Positions 1 through 9,673 are shown, numbered from the stretch's first letter. The stretch is 64,000 nt of DNA from Roseinatronobacter alkalisoli (GCF_028745735.1 NZ_JAQZSM010000001.1:1-64000), one strand, 5' to 3'. Notes: a model not told the origin generated them from the letters alone. Numbers and translations: made by a program.

Positions 1-278
1 CCAAATTCGAAGCCGAAGCCTATATCCTGACCAAGGAAGAAGGCGGCCGCCACACGCCGTTCTTTGCGAACTACCGTCCGCAATTCTACTTCCGCACGAC
101 GGATGTGACCGGCATGGTGCAGCTTCCCGAAGGTACGGAAATGGTGATGCCGGGCGACAACCTGAAATTCGTGGTTGAACTGATCGCGCCCATCGCCATG
201 GAAGAAAAACTGCGCTTCGCCATCCGCGAAGGCGGCCGTACCGTCGGCGCCGGCGTCGTCGCGAAAATCATCGAGTAA
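1..278 (+). CDS. tuf: elongation factor Tu, C-terminal part (truncated by window start)
   Basis: The reading frame is open from base 3 to the TAA at 276-278 and encodes the last 91 residues of EF-Tu, the GTPase that brings aminoacyl-tRNA to the ribosome. The segment is domain III: it starts KFEAEAYIL and contains the [26 protein letters not shown] and [12 protein letters not shown] signatures. Its position directly before rpsJ is the classical tuf-rpsJ junction. The start, the GTPase domain and domain II lie outside the window. Confidence 0.97.
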   Translation, partial: KFEAEAYILTKEEGGRHTPFFANYRPQFYFRTTDVTGMVQLPEGTEMVMPGDNLKFVVELIAPIAMEEKLRFAIREGGRTVGAGVVAKIIE

Positions 279-335
279 TCGAAACGCAGGCAGGGTGCGC
301 GGGTGACCGCGCCCCTCCCAGCCGAGGACAAGACA

Positions 336-644
336 ATGCAAGGTCAGAATATCCGCATCCGGCTTAAGGCATTCGATTACCGTGTTCTGGATGCCAGCAC
401 ACAGGAAATCGTCAATACTGCCAAGCGTACGGGCGCAACGGTTCGCGGGCCCATCCCGCTGCCGAACAAGATCGAAAAATTCACGGTTCTCCGTGGTCCG
501 CATATCGACAAGAAATCGCGCGACCAATGGGAAATCCGTACTCATAAACGTTTGCTCGACATCGTCGATCCGACCCCGCAGACCGTTGACGCGCTGATGA
601 AGCTCGATCTCGCTGCCGGGGTGGATGTCGAGATCAAAGTGTAA
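336..644 (+). CDS. rpsJ: 30S ribosomal protein S10
   Basis: This 102-residue protein binds 16S rRNA in the 30S head and, in its free form, takes part in NusB-dependent antitermination. It begins [19 protein letters not shown], which matches the family start. The frame is also open from a GTG at 303, but the ATG at 336 is preceded by GAGG at 324-327 and gives the normal S10 length. It opens the S10 operon 57 bases after tuf, and rplC follows after 12 bases. Confidence 0.97.
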   Translation: MQGQNIRIRLKAFDYRVLDASTQEIVNTAKRTGATVRGPIPLPNKIEKFTVLRGPHIDKKSRDQWEIRTHKRLLDIVDPTPQTVDALMKLDLAAGVDVEIKV

Positions 645-656
645 GGAGCCAGGACA

Positions 657-1493
657 ATGCGCTCTGGAGTTATCGCAAAAAAACTGGGGATGACCCGGTT
701 GTTCATGGAGGACGGGCGGCAAATTCCCGTCACAGTCCTTCAACTCGACGGTTTGCAGGTCGTGTCGCAACGCACTGCTGACAAGGATGGCTACACGGCT
801 GTTCAGCTTGGTGCTGGCGCCGCGAAAGCCAAGCGTGTGTCCGCGCCGATGCGTGGCCATTACGCCAAAGCCAATGTTGCGCCCAAGCGCAAACTGGCTG
901 AGTTCCGTGTCAGCCCTGAGAATCTGATCGAAATCGGTGAGGAAATCACCGCCGATCATTATTTCGAAGGTCAGTTCGTTGACATCGCGGGCACATCGAT
1001 TGGTAAAGGTTTTGCAGGTGCGATGAAGCGCCACAACTTTGGCGGTCTGCGGGCCAGCCACGGTGTGTCGATCAGCCACCGTTCGCACGGCTCCACCGGT
1101 CAGTGTCAGGACCCTGGCAAGGTGTTCAAAGGCAAGAAAATGGCCGGGCATATGGGTGCTGCGCGCGTAACCACGCAGAACCTGCAGGTTGTCAAAACCG
1201 ACAGTGACCGCGGCCTGATCATGGTCAAGGGTGCTGTGCCGGGTTCAAAAGGTGGCTGGGTGACGATCAAGGATGCGGTGAAGAAGCCCTTCCCTGAGAA
1301 CGCGATTCTGCCCGCCGCGCTGAGATCGGCTGCCGATGCTGCACGCAAGGCCGCTGAAGAAGCCAGCGCCGCCGCCGCCGCCGAGGAAGAAGCCGCACGT
1401 CAGGCCGCACTGGAAGCAGAAGCCGCAGAGCAGGAAACCGCTTTGCAAGAGGCCGAAGCTTCGATCGATGCCGATAAGAAGGAAGGCGAGTGA
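657..1493 (+). CDS. rplC: 50S ribosomal protein L3 with long Ala/Glu-rich C-terminal tail
   Basis: L3 is an early-assembly protein of the large subunit whose loop reaches the peptidyl-transferase centre. The conserved core covers about residues 1-215, including the [20 protein letters not shown] segment near 148-167 where the PrmB-modified glutamine lies in other bacteria. The protein has 278 residues against the usual ~210. Residues ~222-278 form a low-complexity, charged Ala/Glu/Gln tail that looks helical and should be solvent-exposed. An AGGAG-like site (648-652) precedes the ATG. rplD begins two bases after its stop. Confidence 0.96.
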   Translation: MRSGVIAKKLGMTRLFMEDGRQIPVTVLQLDGLQVVSQRTADKDGYTAVQLGAGAAKAKRVSAPMRGHYAKANVAPKRKLAEFRVSPENLIEIGEEITADHYFEGQFVDIAGTSIGKGFAGAMKRHNFGGLRASHGVSISHRSHGSTGQCQDPGKVFKGKKMAGHMGAARVTTQNLQVVKTDSDRGLIMVKGAVPGSKGGWVTIKDAVKKPFPENAILPAALRSAADAARKAAEEASAAAAAEEEAARQAALEAEAAEQETALQEAEASIDADKKEGE

Positions 1494-1494
1494 G

Positions 1495-2115
1495 ATGAAA
1501 CTCGACGTTGTCAATCTGCAGGCAGGCACTGCCGGTGAGGTCGAGCTCAATGAGGCCATCTTTGGCCTTGAGCCGCGCGCCGACATCCTGCACCGTGTGG
1601 TGCGCTGGCAGCGGGCGAAAGCCCAGGCTGGTACCCACAAGGTAAAGACCCGTTCGGAAACCAGCTATTCCACCAAGAAGATCTATCGCCAGAAGGGCAC
1701 CGGCGGCGCACGCCACGGTGACCGTAATGCGCCGATCTTCCGCAAGGGTGGTGTGTACAAAGGCCCGACCCCGCGCAGCCATGCGTTCGACCTGCCGAAG
1801 AAAATCCGTGCACTTGGTCTGAAGCTGGCATTGTCGGCGAAGGCTGGTAGCGGCAAGCTGGTGGTTCTGGACACGACCGAAATGGCCGATGCCAGGACCG
1901 CGGTTCTGGCCAAGGCTGTCAAGGATATGGGCTGGAAAAAGGCCCTGATCATCGATGGCGCAGAGGTGAATGAGAATTTTGCCCGTGCCGCCCGCAACCT
2001 TGAGGGTGTTGATGTCCTGCCGTCGATCGGTGCGAATGTTTATGACATTCTGCGGCGTGATACGCTTGTCATCACCCGTGCGGGCCTTGAAGCACTGGAG
2101 GCTCGACTGGCATGA
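1495..2115 (+). CDS. rplD: 50S ribosomal protein L4
   Basis: L4 (206 residues) binds 23S rRNA, lines the exit tunnel and in some bacteria autoregulates the S10 operon. The start [11 protein letters not shown] at 1495 is the family start; the frame is open further upstream only because it runs through the rplC tail. The tunnel-loop region has the characteristic [19 protein letters not shown] segment near residues 62-80. The stop overlaps the rplW start as ATGA, suggesting translational coupling. Confidence 0.96.
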   Translation: MKLDVVNLQAGTAGEVELNEAIFGLEPRADILHRVVRWQRAKAQAGTHKVKTRSETSYSTKKIYRQKGTGGARHGDRNAPIFRKGGVYKGPTPRSHAFDLPKKIRALGLKLALSAKAGSGKLVVLDTTEMADARTAVLAKAVKDMGWKKALIIDGAEVNENFARAARNLEGVDVLPSIGANVYDILRRDTLVITRAGLEALEARLA

Positions 2116-2408
2116 GCGTGAAAGCAACCCAATACGACGTGATCCGCAAGCCGGTCATCACTGAAAAAGCGACCATGGCATCGGAAGCGAATGCCGTGGT
2201 GTTCGAAGTGGCCATTGATGCCAGCAAACCCCAGATCAAGGATGCCGTTGAGGCCATCTTTGGTGTGAAGGTCAAGGCGGTCAACACCACGATCACCAAA
2301 GGTAAGACCAAGCGTTTCCGCGGCATCGCGGGTCGGCGCAAGGACGTCAAGAAAGCATATGTTACCCTCGAAGAGGGAAATGCTATCGACGTTTCGACTG
2401 GCCTTTGA
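2112..2408 (+). CDS. rplW: 50S ribosomal protein L23
   Basis: L23 (98 residues) sits at the tunnel exit and is the docking site for trigger factor and SRP. The N-terminus [14 protein letters not shown] and the loop [18 protein letters not shown] are characteristic. It overlaps rplD by four bases. It is followed by an unusually long 123-base gap before rplB that carries three hairpins. Confidence 0.96.
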   Translation: MSVKATQYDVIRKPVITEKATMASEANAVVFEVAIDASKPQIKDAVEAIFGVKVKAVNTTITKGKTKRFRGIAGRRKDVKKAYVTLEEGNAIDVSTGL

Positions 2409-2426
2409 TAAAGGACTGAACGACTC

Positions 2427-2508
2427 AGCGGCCCCGGCGCAATCGGGGCCGCTGGTTATTTGGCGCTAAGCTTGCGCCAGACTGACTGAAACCGGACCTT
2501 TTTGGTCC
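2427..2508 (+). promoter_or_regulatory. three consecutive hairpins between rplW and rplB
   Basis: Three inverted repeats follow one another. AGCGGCCCC at 2427-2435 pairs with GGGGCCGCT at 2445-2453 (9 bp). TGGCGC at 2461-2466 pairs with GCGCCA at 2474-2479. GGACC at 2494-2498 pairs with GGTCC at 2504-2508 around a T5 loop. No real U-tract follows the first stem (GGTTATTT), so it looks like an attenuator, processing or pause element rather than a full terminator. The function is inferred only. Confidence 0.6.
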
Positions 2509-2531
2509 AGAGCTGACGGAAGACAGAAAGC

Positions 2532-3371
2532 ATGGCACTCAAGTCGTATAAGCCGACGACGCCGGGCCAGCGTGGGCTGGTTCTGATCGACCGTTCGGAG
2601 CTTTGGAAAGGTCGCCCTGTCAAATCCCTTACTGAGGGTCTGACGAAATCGGGCGGTCGGAACAACACCGGACGGATCACTGCACGCCGCATTGGCGGTG
2701 GCGCAAAGCGTCTTTATCGTATCGTGGATTTCAAGCGTAACAAGCTTGACGTTCCGGCTGTTGTTGAACGGATTGAATACGATCCCAACCGCACTGCCTT
2801 TATTGCGCTGATCAAATATGACGATGGCGAGCAGGCATATATCCTGGCACCGCAACGTCTGGCGATTGGTGACAAGGTGATCGCATCCGCGAAGGCCGAC
2901 ATCAAGCCGGGCAACGCAATGCCGTTTTCGGGCATGCCCATTGGTACGATCGTTCACAACATCGAAATGAAGCCGGGCAAGGGCGGCCAGATCGCACGCG
3001 CTGCGGGCACCTATGCACAGTTCGTCGGCCGTGATGGCGGCTACGCGCAGATCCGTCTGTCGTCGGGTGAGCTGCGTCTGGTGCGTCAGGAATGCTTTGC
3101 CACGGTTGGTGCCGTGTCGAACCCTGACAATTCGAACCAGAATTTCGGCAAGGCCGGTCGCACCCGTCATCAGGGCAAGCGTCCGTCGGTGCGTGGTGTT
3201 GCCATGAACCCGATCGATCACCCGCATGGTGGTGGTGAAGGGCGCACTTCAGGGGGCCGCACGCCGGTTACGCCCTGGGGTAAGGACACCAAGGGTCGCA
3301 AGACGCGCTCCAACAAGCAGACCGACAAGTATATTCTGCGGTCACGTCACGCGAAGAAGAAGGGTCGCTAA
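2532..3371 (+). CDS. rplB: 50S ribosomal protein L2
   Basis: L2 (279 residues) binds 23S rRNA and is needed for subunit association and the peptidyl-transferase centre. It begins [17 protein letters not shown]. Near its end it contains the [21 protein letters not shown] segment with the conserved histidine implicated in peptidyl transfer. The GGAAG upstream of the ATG at 2532 serves as ribosome-binding site. rpsS follows after three bases. Confidence 0.97.
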   Translation: MALKSYKPTTPGQRGLVLIDRSELWKGRPVKSLTEGLTKSGGRNNTGRITARRIGGGAKRLYRIVDFKRNKLDVPAVVERIEYDPNRTAFIALIKYDDGEQAYILAPQRLAIGDKVIASAKADIKPGNAMPFSGMPIGTIVHNIEMKPGKGGQIARAAGTYAQFVGRDGGYAQIRLSSGELRLVRQECFATVGAVSNPDNSNQNFGKAGRTRHQGKRPSVRGVAMNPIDHPHGGGEGRTSGGRTPVTPWGKDTKGRKTRSNKQTDKYILRSRHAKKKGR

Positions 3372-3374
3372 TCC

Positions 3375-3653
3375 ATGGCACGTTCAGTTTGGAAGGGCCC
3401 TTTCGTCGATGCTTACGTCTTGAAAAAGGCCGAGAAGTCGCGCGAATCGGGTCGCAATGAAGTTATCAAGATCTGGTCCCGCCGTTCCACCATTCTGCCC
3501 CAGTTCGTCGGGCTGACTTTTGGTGTATATAACGGCAAGAAGCACATTCCCGTGAATGTGACCGAGGACATGATCGGCCAGAAGTTCGGTGAATATTCAC
3601 CGACCCGTACCTATTACGGGCATGCGGCCGACAAAAAAGCGAAACGGAAGTAA
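3375..3653 (+). CDS. rpsS: 30S ribosomal protein S19
   Basis: S19 (92 residues) pairs with S13 in the 30S head and contacts t[15 protein letters not shown] at the start and [22 protein letters not shown] at the end match the family. It is tightly packed between rplB and rplV, with three bases on either side, so it should be translated from the same transcript. Confidence 0.97.
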   Translation: MARSVWKGPFVDAYVLKKAEKSRESGRNEVIKIWSRRSTILPQFVGLTFGVYNGKKHIPVNVTEDMIGQKFGEYSPTRTYYGHAADKKAKRK

Positions 3654-3656
3654 GCC

Positions 3657-4037
3657 ATGGGTAAAGAGAAAAATCCGCGCCGCGTGGCCGAAAACGAGGC
3701 CATGGCCAAGGCGCGCATGCTGCGCACCTCGCCGCAGAAGCTGAACCTTGTTGCGGCAATGATCCGCGGTAAGGCGGTTGACAAGGCACTGAGCGATCTG
3801 ACCTTCTCCAAGAAGCGTATCGCTGCTGACGTCAAGAAATGTCTTCAGTCGGCGATTGCCAACGCTGAAAACAATCACGGTCTGGACGTCGATGAACTCG
3901 TCGTTGCGGAAGCCTGGGTCGGCAAGAACCTTGTGATGAAACGCGGTCGCCCGCGCGCACGGGGCCGCTTTGGCAAGATCATGAAGCCGTTTTCAGAGCT
4001 GACCATCACGGTTCGCCAGGTCGAGGAGCAAGCATAA
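3657..4037 (+). CDS. rplV: 50S ribosomal protein L22
   Basis: L22 (126 residues) lines the peptide exit tunnel; its beta-hairpin loop is a macrolide-resistance site in other bacteria. The core starts at [23 protein letters not shown], and the hairpin is in the [13 protein letters not shown] region near residues 92-105. The stop TAA shares its last base with the ATG of rpsC (TAATG). Confidence 0.96.
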   Translation: MGKEKNPRRVAENEAMAKARMLRTSPQKLNLVAAMIRGKAVDKALSDLTFSKKRIAADVKKCLQSAIANAENNHGLDVDELVVAEAWVGKNLVMKRGRPRARGRFGKIMKPFSELTITVRQVEEQA

Positions 4038-4738
4038 TGGGTCAGAAGGTTAATCCGATCGGTATGCGCCTTCAGGTGAACCGCACCTGGGACAGCCGTT
4101 GGTTCGCTGAAAGCAAGGATTACGGCGATCTGTTGCTGGAGGATCTCCGGATCCGTGATTTCATCAAGGATGAATGCAAGGCAGCAGGCATCAGCCGCGT
4201 GATTATTGAACGTCCGCATAAGAAATGCCGCGTGACGATTCACACTGCACGTCCCGGCGTCATTATCGGCAAAAAAGGCGCCGATATTGAAACGCTGCGC
4301 AAGAAGCTTGCCAATCTGACATCGTCAGATCTGCATCTGAACATCGTTGAAATCCGCAAGCCGGAACTGGATGCACAATTGGTGGCAGAAAGCATCTGCC
4401 AGCAGCTGGAGCGTCGTGTCAGCTTCCGCCGTGCGATGAAACGGTCCGTGCAGAACGCAATGCGCATGGGTGCCCTGGGTATCCGTGTGAACCTGGCGGG
4501 TCGTCTTGGCGGTGCCGAGATTGCGCGGACGGAGTGGTACCGCGAAGGGCGCGTGCCGCTGCATACGCTGCGTGCAGATATTGACCACGCGCATTCCGAA
4601 GCCCACACGGCTTATGGCATCATCGGTGTGAAGGTCTGGATCTTCAAGGGTGAGATCATGGAACATGATCCGCAGGCCCGTGACCGCCGGCATCAGGAAC
4701 TTCAGGACAGCGGCGGCGCACAGCGCCCGCGTCGCTGA
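4037..4738 (+). CDS. rpsC: 30S ribosomal protein S3
   Basis: S3 (233 residues) forms part of the mRNA entry channel and its helicase. It begins [12 protein letters not shown]. It carries a KH domain with the GXXG-type loop in [17 protein letters not shown] (near 72-88) and the C-terminal [13 protein letters not shown] motif. Its start overlaps rplV by one base, implying coupled translation. Confidence 0.97.
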   Translation: MGQKVNPIGMRLQVNRTWDSRWFAESKDYGDLLLEDLRIRDFIKDECKAAGISRVIIERPHKKCRVTIHTARPGVIIGKKGADIETLRKKLANLTSSDLHLNIVEIRKPELDAQLVAESICQQLERRVSFRRAMKRSVQNAMRMGALGIRVNLAGRLGGAEIARTEWYREGRVPLHTLRADIDHAHSEAHTAYGIIGVKVWIFKGEIMEHDPQARDRRHQELQDSGGAQRPRR

Positions 4739-4759
4739 TCCGACTGAAGGAGAGACACC

Positions 4760-5173
4760 ATGTTGCAACCGAAACGGACCAAGTTCCGCAAACAGCACAA
4801 GGGCCGCATCAAAGGCGACGCAAAGGGCGGGTTTGACCTGAACTTTGGCAGCTATGGCCTGAAAGCTGTTGAGCCAGAACGCATTACCGCGCGCCAGATC
4901 GAAGCAGCGCGGCGTGCCATGACGCGCCACATGAAACGTCAGGGCCGTGTCTGGATCCGGATTTTCCCCGATGTCCCCGTCACCTCAAAGCCAACCGAAG
5001 TACGGATGGGTAAAGGTAAAGGGTCGGTGGATTTCTGGGCAGCGAAGGTCAAACCTGGCCGCGTGATGTTCGAAATCGACGGCGTGAACGACGCCATCGC
5101 CCGTGAAGCACTGCGTCTGGCGGCAATGAAGCTGCCGATCAAGACGCGCGTTGTGGTTCGCGAGGACTGGTAA
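4760..5173 (+). CDS. rplP: 50S ribosomal protein L16
   Basis: L16 (137 residues) stabilises A-site and P-site tRNA. It begins [16 protein letters not shown] and includes the [18 protein letters not shown] segment that carries the hydroxylated arginine in E. coli. An AAGGAGAGA site precedes the ATG. It is the last gene before the operon is interrupted: a GC-rich terminator lies eight bases after its stop, so rpmC cannot be assumed to share its transcript. Confidence 0.96.
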   Translation: MLQPKRTKFRKQHKGRIKGDAKGGFDLNFGSYGLKAVEPERITARQIEAARRAMTRHMKRQGRVWIRIFPDVPVTSKPTEVRMGKGKGSVDFWAAKVKPGRVMFEIDGVNDAIAREALRLAAMKLPIKTRVVVREDW

Positions 5174-5180
5174 TACTGCT

Positions 5181-5212
5181 CGGGCGGGGTAAAACCCGCC
5201 CGTTCTCTTAAA
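5181..5212 (+). terminator. intrinsic terminator after rplP
   Basis: CGGGCGGG at 5181-5188 and CCCGCCCG at 5195-5202 form a perfect 8-bp GC stem around a 6-base loop, followed by TTCTCTT. This would end or attenuate the upstream S10 transcript in the middle of the usual S10-spc run. Confidence 0.7.
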
Positions 5213-5229
5213 ATATTCAGTTTTTTAAC

Positions 5230-5475
5230 TTACTCCGAAGCATCAGCCTCTTCGACAGCCATCAATAGCGCTTCCGCTAAATCCTGCACTTTGATTTGAC
5301 CTTCACATTTTGTTCCAGTGGGATCGCTGCACAGCTTTGCTTCTTGGATGATGACAGTACCACAGTAAACTTTTCCGCTGCCGGTGGCTACACATGTCAG
5401 CGCTTGAGATTCAGATGTGAAAGTAAACAAGCAGCAACAAGATACTCCGAAAACAAAACTGGTTTTTATGCTCAT
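5230..5475 (-). CDS. small secreted four-cysteine protein, unknown function
   Basis: This 81-residue reading frame lies on the strand opposite to the surrounding ribosomal genes. It has a plausible signal peptide (MSIKTS, hydrophobic core with CCC at 13-15, cleavage near SQA/LT at 25-26). The predicted mature part has four cysteines (28, 38, 49, 57), enough for two disulfides, and an acidic C-terminus. GGAGA lies seven bases before the ATG. Base composition is clearly more AT-rich than the neighbours. I recognise no family. Its placement between rplP and rpmC breaks the operon. Coding status rests on the signal peptide, cysteine pattern and ribosome-binding site. Confidence 0.6.
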   Translation of the reverse strand: MSIKTSFVFGVSCCCLFTFTSESQALTCVATGSGKVYCGTVIIQEAKLCSDPTGTKCEGQIKVQDLAEALLMAVEEADASE

Positions 5476-5578
5476 TGATGATCTCCATAATCACTAAGTT
5501 AGGTATAATAGCTTAACACGAAACGCGGATTTTCGGATAACTATTCATGTTATTTCCGACATCCCTTCTGCCGGGCTA

Positions 5579-5607
5579 TTGCATTGAGCTAGCTATACGC
5601 CTATACG
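5579..5607 (+). promoter_or_regulatory. possible promoter for the rpmC-rpmD segment
   Basis: TTGCAT at 5579-5584 and TATACG at 5602-5607 are separated by exactly 17 bases, a weak sigma-70-like pair. It lies between the reversed small gene and rpmC. The segment downstream of the rplP terminator needs its own promoter or read-through. Match quality is modest (3/6 and 4/6). Confidence 0.3.
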
Positions 5608-5690
5608 GCACGCTCATCCACCTCCGCCGGGAATCAGGGTGACCCTGTCACAGGGGGCTCTCCGGTGATTGTTGACTGAAGGAAATGGCC

Positions 5691-5894
5691 ATGAAAGCCG
5701 AAGAACTACGTTCGAAAACGCCGGACCAGCTGCGTGACGAACTGGTATCGCTGAAGAAGGAAGCGTTTAACCTGCGCTTCCAGAAGGCAACGAACCAGTT
5801 GGAAAACACTGCACGTGTCCGCAAGGTCCGTCGTGACGCTGCGCGCGTTTCGACCATCCTCAACGAAAAAGCCCGCGAAGCGGCGGCGAATTAA
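5691..5894 (+). CDS. rpmC: 50S ribosomal protein L29
   Basis: L29 (67 residues) lies next to L23 at the tunnel exit. [18 protein letters not shown] and the [24 protein letters not shown] core are typical. An in-frame ATG at 5685 exists, but AAGGA ends at 5683, leaving only one base to it. The ATG at 5691 has a seven-base spacing and yields the normal L29 start. It is the first gene after the operon interruption. Confidence 0.95.
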   Translation: MKAEELRSKTPDQLRDELVSLKKEAFNLRFQKATNQLENTARVRKVRRDAARVSTILNEKAREAAAN

Positions 5895-5905
5895 GGAGCT
5901 GGCAC

Positions 5906-6145
5906 ATGCCCAAACGCATACTGCAAGGCAAAGTGACAAGCGACAAGAACGATCAGACCGTAACGGTTCTGGTAGAGCGCCGCTTCACGCACCCTGTCAT
6001 GAAGAAAACGGTTCGTAGCACGAAGAAATACCGTGCCCACGACCCGCTGAACCAGTTCAAGATTGGTGATACGGTTCGCATCAGCGAATGTGCGCCAATT
6101 TCGAAAACCAAGCGCTGGGAGGTTGTGACCGAAGCTTCGGCATAA
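5906..6145 (+). CDS. rpsQ: 30S ribosomal protein S17
   Basis: S17 (79 residues) is an OB-fold primary 16S rRNA binder. It starts [21 protein letters not shown], and [20 protein letters not shown] is the conserved loop. A GGAG site seven bases before the ATG is visible. It follows rpmC after 11 bases. A 63-base gap with a short GGGCA/TGCCC hairpin separates it from rplN. Confidence 0.96.
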   Translation: MPKRILQGKVTSDKNDQTVTVLVERRFTHPVMKKTVRSTKKYRAHDPLNQFKIGDTVRISECAPISKTKRWEVVTEASA

Positions 6146-6208
6146 GGTCACGCTTTTCCGGACTTATCGAAACCCTGGGCAAGATGCCCAAAGGTCGGGA
6201 GCAACCAA

Positions 6209-6577
6209 ATGATCCAGATGCAGACCAATCTGGATGTAGCTGACAACTCCGGCGCACGCCGGGTGCAGTGCATCAAGGTTCTGGGCGGTTCCAAACGACG
6301 CTATGCGTCGGTCGGCGACATCATCGTGGTGTCCGTCAAGGAAGCCATCCCGCGGGGCCGCGTGAAAAAAGGCGACGTGCGTAAAGCTGTCGTCGTGCGC
6401 ACCGCAAAAGAAGTCCGTCGCGAAGACGGCACCGCAATCCGTTTTGACCGCAACGCTGCTGTCATTCTGAACAACAACAACGAACCGGTCGGCACCCGTA
6501 TTTTCGGGCCGGTGGTGCGTGAGTTGCGCGCGAAGAACTTCATGAAGATCATCTCGCTCGCGCCGGAGGTGTTGTGA
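6209..6577 (+). CDS. rplN: 50S ribosomal protein L14
   Basis: L14 (122 residues) is at the subunit interface and binds the silencing factor RsfS in other bacteria. It begins [33 protein letters not shown], and [24 protein letters not shown] ends it. CGGGAG upstream provides a ribosome-binding site. Its stop overlaps the rplX start as TGATG. Confidence 0.97.
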   Translation: MIQMQTNLDVADNSGARRVQCIKVLGGSKRRYASVGDIIVVSVKEAIPRGRVKKGDVRKAVVVRTAKEVRREDGTAIRFDRNAAVILNNNNEPVGTRIFGPVVRELRAKNFMKIISLAPEVL

Positions 6578-6882
6578 TGGCTGCGAAACTGAAAAAAGGC
6601 GACAAGGTCGTCATTCTTACTGGCAAGGACAAGGGTAAGACCGGCGAAATCAGCCGTATCATGCCTCAGGACAACAAAGCCGTGGTTGACGGGCTGAACA
6701 TTTCGATCCGTCACACCAAGCAAAGCCAGAACAGCCAGGGCGGCCGTGTGCCACAAGCTATGCCGATTGATCTGTCCAATCTGGCGCTGGTTGATGGGAA
6801 CGGCAAGGCCACACGCGTTGGCTTCCGTATGGAAGACGACAAGAAAGTGCGCTTCGCCAAAACAACCGGGGAGGCGATCTGA
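6577..6882 (+). CDS. rplX: 50S ribosomal protein L24
   Basis: L24 (101 residues) initiates 50S assembly and contains a KOW motif ([20 protein letters not shown] near residues 5-24). A GTG one codon upstream (6574) is in frame. GGAGG at 6565-6569 is seven bases from the ATG at 6577, so I chose that start. rplE follows with a TGATG overlap. Confidence 0.96.
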   Translation: MAAKLKKGDKVVILTGKDKGKTGEISRIMPQDNKAVVDGLNISIRHTKQSQNSQGGRVPQAMPIDLSNLALVDGNGKATRVGFRMEDDKKVRFAKTTGEAI

Positions 6883-7442
6883 TGCTTGACGCAGCCACCT
6901 ATACCCCCCGCCTGAAGTCGGTCTACAAGGACCAGATTCGCGCGGCGCTGAAAGAAGAATTCGGCTATAAGAACGACATGCAGATCCCCAAGCTCGATAA
7001 GATCGTGCTGAATATGGGCATCGGCGAAGCCGTCAAGGACAGCAAGAAAATCAAATCGGCGCAGGCTGATCTGACCGCGATTGCTGGCCAGAAGGCTGTC
7101 ATCACCAAAGCGCGCAATTCGATCGCGGGGTTCCGTGTTCGTGAAGAAATGCCGCTGGGCGTGAAGGTCACCCTGCGTGGTGCGCGCATGTATGAATTCC
7201 TTGACCGCCTGATCACCATCGCCCTGCCGCGCGTGCGCGACTTCCGCGGTGTGAAAGGCACGTCATTTGACGGTCGTGGCAACTATGCCATGGGCATCAA
7301 GGAACATATCGTGTTTCCGGAAATCAACTTCGATCAGATCGACGAAGTCTGGGGCATGGATGTGATCATCTGCACCACCGCGAAAACCGACGCGGAAGCA
7401 AAGGCGCTGTTGAAAGCTTTCAACATGCCCTTCAATAGCTGA
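6882..7442 (+). CDS. rplE: 50S ribosomal protein L5
   Basis: L5 (186 residues) binds 5S rRNA and contacts P-site tRNA. The sequence contains [41 protein letters not shown] and RDFRGV with the conserved C-terminal region. Its ATG overlaps the rplX stop by one base; rpsN follows after 19 bases. Confidence 0.97.
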   Translation: MLDAATYTPRLKSVYKDQIRAALKEEFGYKNDMQIPKLDKIVLNMGIGEAVKDSKKIKSAQADLTAIAGQKAVITKARNSIAGFRVREEMPLGVKVTLRGARMYEFLDRLITIALPRVRDFRGVKGTSFDGRGNYAMGIKEHIVFPEINFDQIDEVWGMDVIICTTAKTDAEAKALLKAFNMPFNS

Positions 7443-7461
7443 CGCGAGAGGGAGAGATCAA

Positions 7462-7767
7462 ATGGCTAAAAAAGCAATGGTCGAGCGCGAAAAGAAGCGT
7501 CAGAAGCTGGTGGCGAAATATGCCACCAAGCGTGCTGAGCTTAAAGCAATCGCTGCCGACGCCGAACGCCCGATGGAAGAGCGCTTCAAGGCGAACCTGA
7601 AACTGGCAAAGCTGCCGCGGAATTCGTCAGAGACCCGCCTGCACAACCGCTGCCAGCTGACAGGCCGTCCGAAGGCTTACTATCGTAAATTGAAACTGTC
7701 GCGGATCGCGCTGCGTGATCTGGCCTCCAAGGGTCAGATTCCGGGCATGGTCAAGTCGAGCTGGTAA
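7462..7767 (+). CDS. rpsN: 30S ribosomal protein S14 (zinc-free type)
   Basis: S14 (101 residues) is in the 30S head. It begins [27 protein letters not shown] and ends near [11 protein letters not shown]. The length and absence of CXXC zinc ligands mark it as the long, zinc-independent form typical of proteobacteria. GGGAGAG precedes the start at a suitable distance, and rpsH follows after 12 bases. Confidence 0.96.
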   Translation: MAKKAMVEREKKRQKLVAKYATKRAELKAIAADAERPMEERFKANLKLAKLPRNSSETRLHNRCQLTGRPKAYYRKLKLSRIALRDLASKGQIPGMVKSSW

Positions 7768-7779
7768 GGAGATCGCAAG

Positions 7780-8178
7780 ATGTCGATGAACGATCCTCTC
7801 GGCGATATGCTGACGCGCATTCGCAACGCACAGATGCGTGGCAAGTCTACCGTGCGCACCCCTGCGTCCAAGCTGCGTGCCTGGGTTCTGGATGTGCTGA
7901 AGGAAGAAGGCTACATCCGTGGTTATGAGAATGTGACTGCAGCTTCCGGGCATGCTGAACTGGAAATTTCGCTGAAATATGCAGATGGCCAGCCGGTTAT
8001 CCGTGAGTTGAAGCGCATTTCCAAGCCCGGTCGCCGCGTCTATTCCGGTGTGCAGGAAATCCCGCAAGTCCGTAACGGTCTGGGTATTTCTGTCGTTTCG
8101 ACGCCCAAAGGTGTCATGTCCGATGCAGCAGCACGGGCCGCCAATGTTGGTGGCGAAGTGCTCTGCCGCGTGTTCTGA
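7780..8178 (+). CDS. rpsH: 30S ribosomal protein S8
   Basis: S8 (132 residues) is a primary 16S rRNA-binding protein and the translational repressor of the spc operon in E. coli. [16 protein letters not shown] at the start, [13 protein letters not shown], and the [14 protein letters not shown] region identify it. AAGGAG precedes the ATG by eight bases. Confidence 0.97.
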   Translation: MSMNDPLGDMLTRIRNAQMRGKSTVRTPASKLRAWVLDVLKEEGYIRGYENVTAASGHAELEISLKYADGQPVIRELKRISKPGRRVYSGVQEIPQVRNGLGISVVSTPKGVMSDAAARAANVGGEVLCRVF

Positions 8179-8189
8179 GGAGGGCTGAA

Positions 8190-8723
8190 ATGTCTCGTAT
8201 TGGCAAAAAGCCTGTTGAACTGCCTTCGGGTGTGTCAGCGCAGGTGTCGGGCCAGACTATTGAAGTCAAGGGGCCGAAAGGTTCCCGCAGCTTCACCGCT
8301 GGCGATGATGTGGATATCATCCTTGATGGCAATGTTGTCACTGTCAAACCGCGTGGTTTGTCCAAACGCGCACGTCAGCAATGGGGGATGACCCGTTCGA
8401 TGGTTGCGAACCTTGCGCAAGGTGTGACCGGTGGTTTCAAGAAGGAACTGGAACTGGTCGGTGTTGGTTACCGTGCCGCGATGCAGGGCAAGGATCTGAA
8501 ACTTTCGCTGGGTTATAGCCACGAAGTGATCTTCGAGGTTCCGGCAGGTGTGACTGTTTCCACACCGAAGCAGACCGAAGTCATCATTGAAGGCATTGAC
8601 CAGCAACTGGTTGGTGAAACTGCAGCAAATATCCGCAAGTGGCGTTCACCTGAACCCTATAAGGGCAAAGGTATCCGCTACAAGGATGAGTATATCTTCC
8701 GTAAGGAAGGCAAGAAGAAGTAA
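8190..8723 (+). CDS. rplF: 50S ribosomal protein L6
   Basis: L6 (177 residues) sits near the GTPase-associated centre. [15 protein letters not shown] and the C-terminal [26 protein letters not shown] are diagnostic. GGAGGGC precedes the ATG, and rplR follows after 11 bases. Confidence 0.97.
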   Translation: MSRIGKKPVELPSGVSAQVSGQTIEVKGPKGSRSFTAGDDVDIILDGNVVTVKPRGLSKRARQQWGMTRSMVANLAQGVTGGFKKELELVGVGYRAAMQGKDLKLSLGYSHEVIFEVPAGVTVSTPKQTEVIIEGIDQQLVGETAANIRKWRSPEPYKGKGIRYKDEYIFRKEGKKK

Positions 8724-8734
8724 GGGCGCGAAAG

Positions 8735-9094
8735 ATGGCGAACACAAAGCATAAGCTGTTCCAAAAACGCCGCCTGCGCGTTCGGAACAAACTGAAGAAA
8801 CTGGCCAACGGGCGTGCGCGCCTGTCCGTGCACCGTTCAAACAAGAACATCAGCGTTCAGCTGATCGACGATGTGAACGGCGTCACGCTGGCTTCGGCCT
8901 CGACGCTGGAAAAAGATTTTGGTGTCGTGGGTGTCAACAACAAGGACGCTGCTGCCAAGGTTGGCGCCGCGATTGCCGAACGTGCGAAAGCCGTCGGCAT
9001 CGAGGAATGCTATTTCGACCGCGGCGGTTTCATCTTTCACGGTAAAGTCAAGGCCCTGGCCGACGCTGCACGTGAAGGCGGCCTGAAGTTCTGA
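8735..9094 (+). CDS. rplR: 50S ribosomal protein L18
   Basis: L18 (119 residues) binds 5S rRNA in the central protuberance. It has a basic N-terminus ([18 protein letters not shown]), the [18 protein letters not shown] strand and the C-terminal [25 protein letters not shown] signature. It is followed after ten bases by rpsE. Confidence 0.97.
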   Translation: MANTKHKLFQKRRLRVRNKLKKLANGRARLSVHRSNKNISVQLIDDVNGVTLASASTLEKDFGVVGVNNKDAAAKVGAAIAERAKAVGIEECYFDRGGFIFHGKVKALADAAREGGLKF

Positions 9095-9104
9095 GGAGAC
9101 GATT

Positions 9105-9659
9105 ATGGCAGAAAGAGATAACCGCCGGGACCGTCGCGAACGCGATGAAACCCCGGAATTCGCCGATCGTCTGGTCGCGATCAACCGCGTGTCGAAAACC
9201 GTAAAGGGCGGCAAACGCTTCGGCTTTGCTGCACTTGTCGTGGTTGGTGACCAGCGTGGTCGTGTGGGCTTCGGCAAAGGCAAGGCCAAAGAGGTGCCCG
9301 AAGCAATTCGCAAGGCTACCGAACAAGCCAAGCGTCAGATGATCCGCGTGCCGCTGCGCGATGGTCGCACCCTGCATCATGACATCGAAGGACGTCATGG
9401 CGCTGGCAAGGTGATCATGCGTCAGGCAGTTCCGGGGACCGGTATCATTGCCGGTGGTCCGATGCGCGCCGTGTTCGAGATGCTGGGCCTTCAGGATGTT
9501 GTGGCAAAGTCGCAAGGCAGCCAGAACCCCTATAACATGGTTCGGGCAACATTCGATGCGCTGCGCAATTCTGCAAGCCCGCGTCAGGTGGCACAGCGTC
9601 GCGGCAAGAAAGTGGCCGAGATCCTGCGCAAGCCCGAAGCTGAAACCGCAGACGCGTAA
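9105..9659 (+). CDS. rpsE: 30S ribosomal protein S5
   Basis: S5 (184 residues) helps form the mRNA entry channel and decoding fidelity site. After a charged N-terminal extension ([14 protein letters not shown]) it has the dsRNA-binding-like domain with [18 protein letters not shown] and the conserved [18 protein letters not shown] loop. GAGGAG precedes its ATG. rpmD follows. Confidence 0.97.
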   Translation: MAERDNRRDRRERDETPEFADRLVAINRVSKTVKGGKRFGFAALVVVGDQRGRVGFGKGKAKEVPEAIRKATEQAKRQMIRVPLRDGRTLHHDIEGRHGAGKVIMRQAVPGTGIIAGGPMRAVFEMLGLQDVVAKSQGSQNPYNMVRATFDALRNSASPRQVAQRRGKKVAEILRKPEAETADA

Positions 9660-9673
9660 GGGGAGCAATGGAC

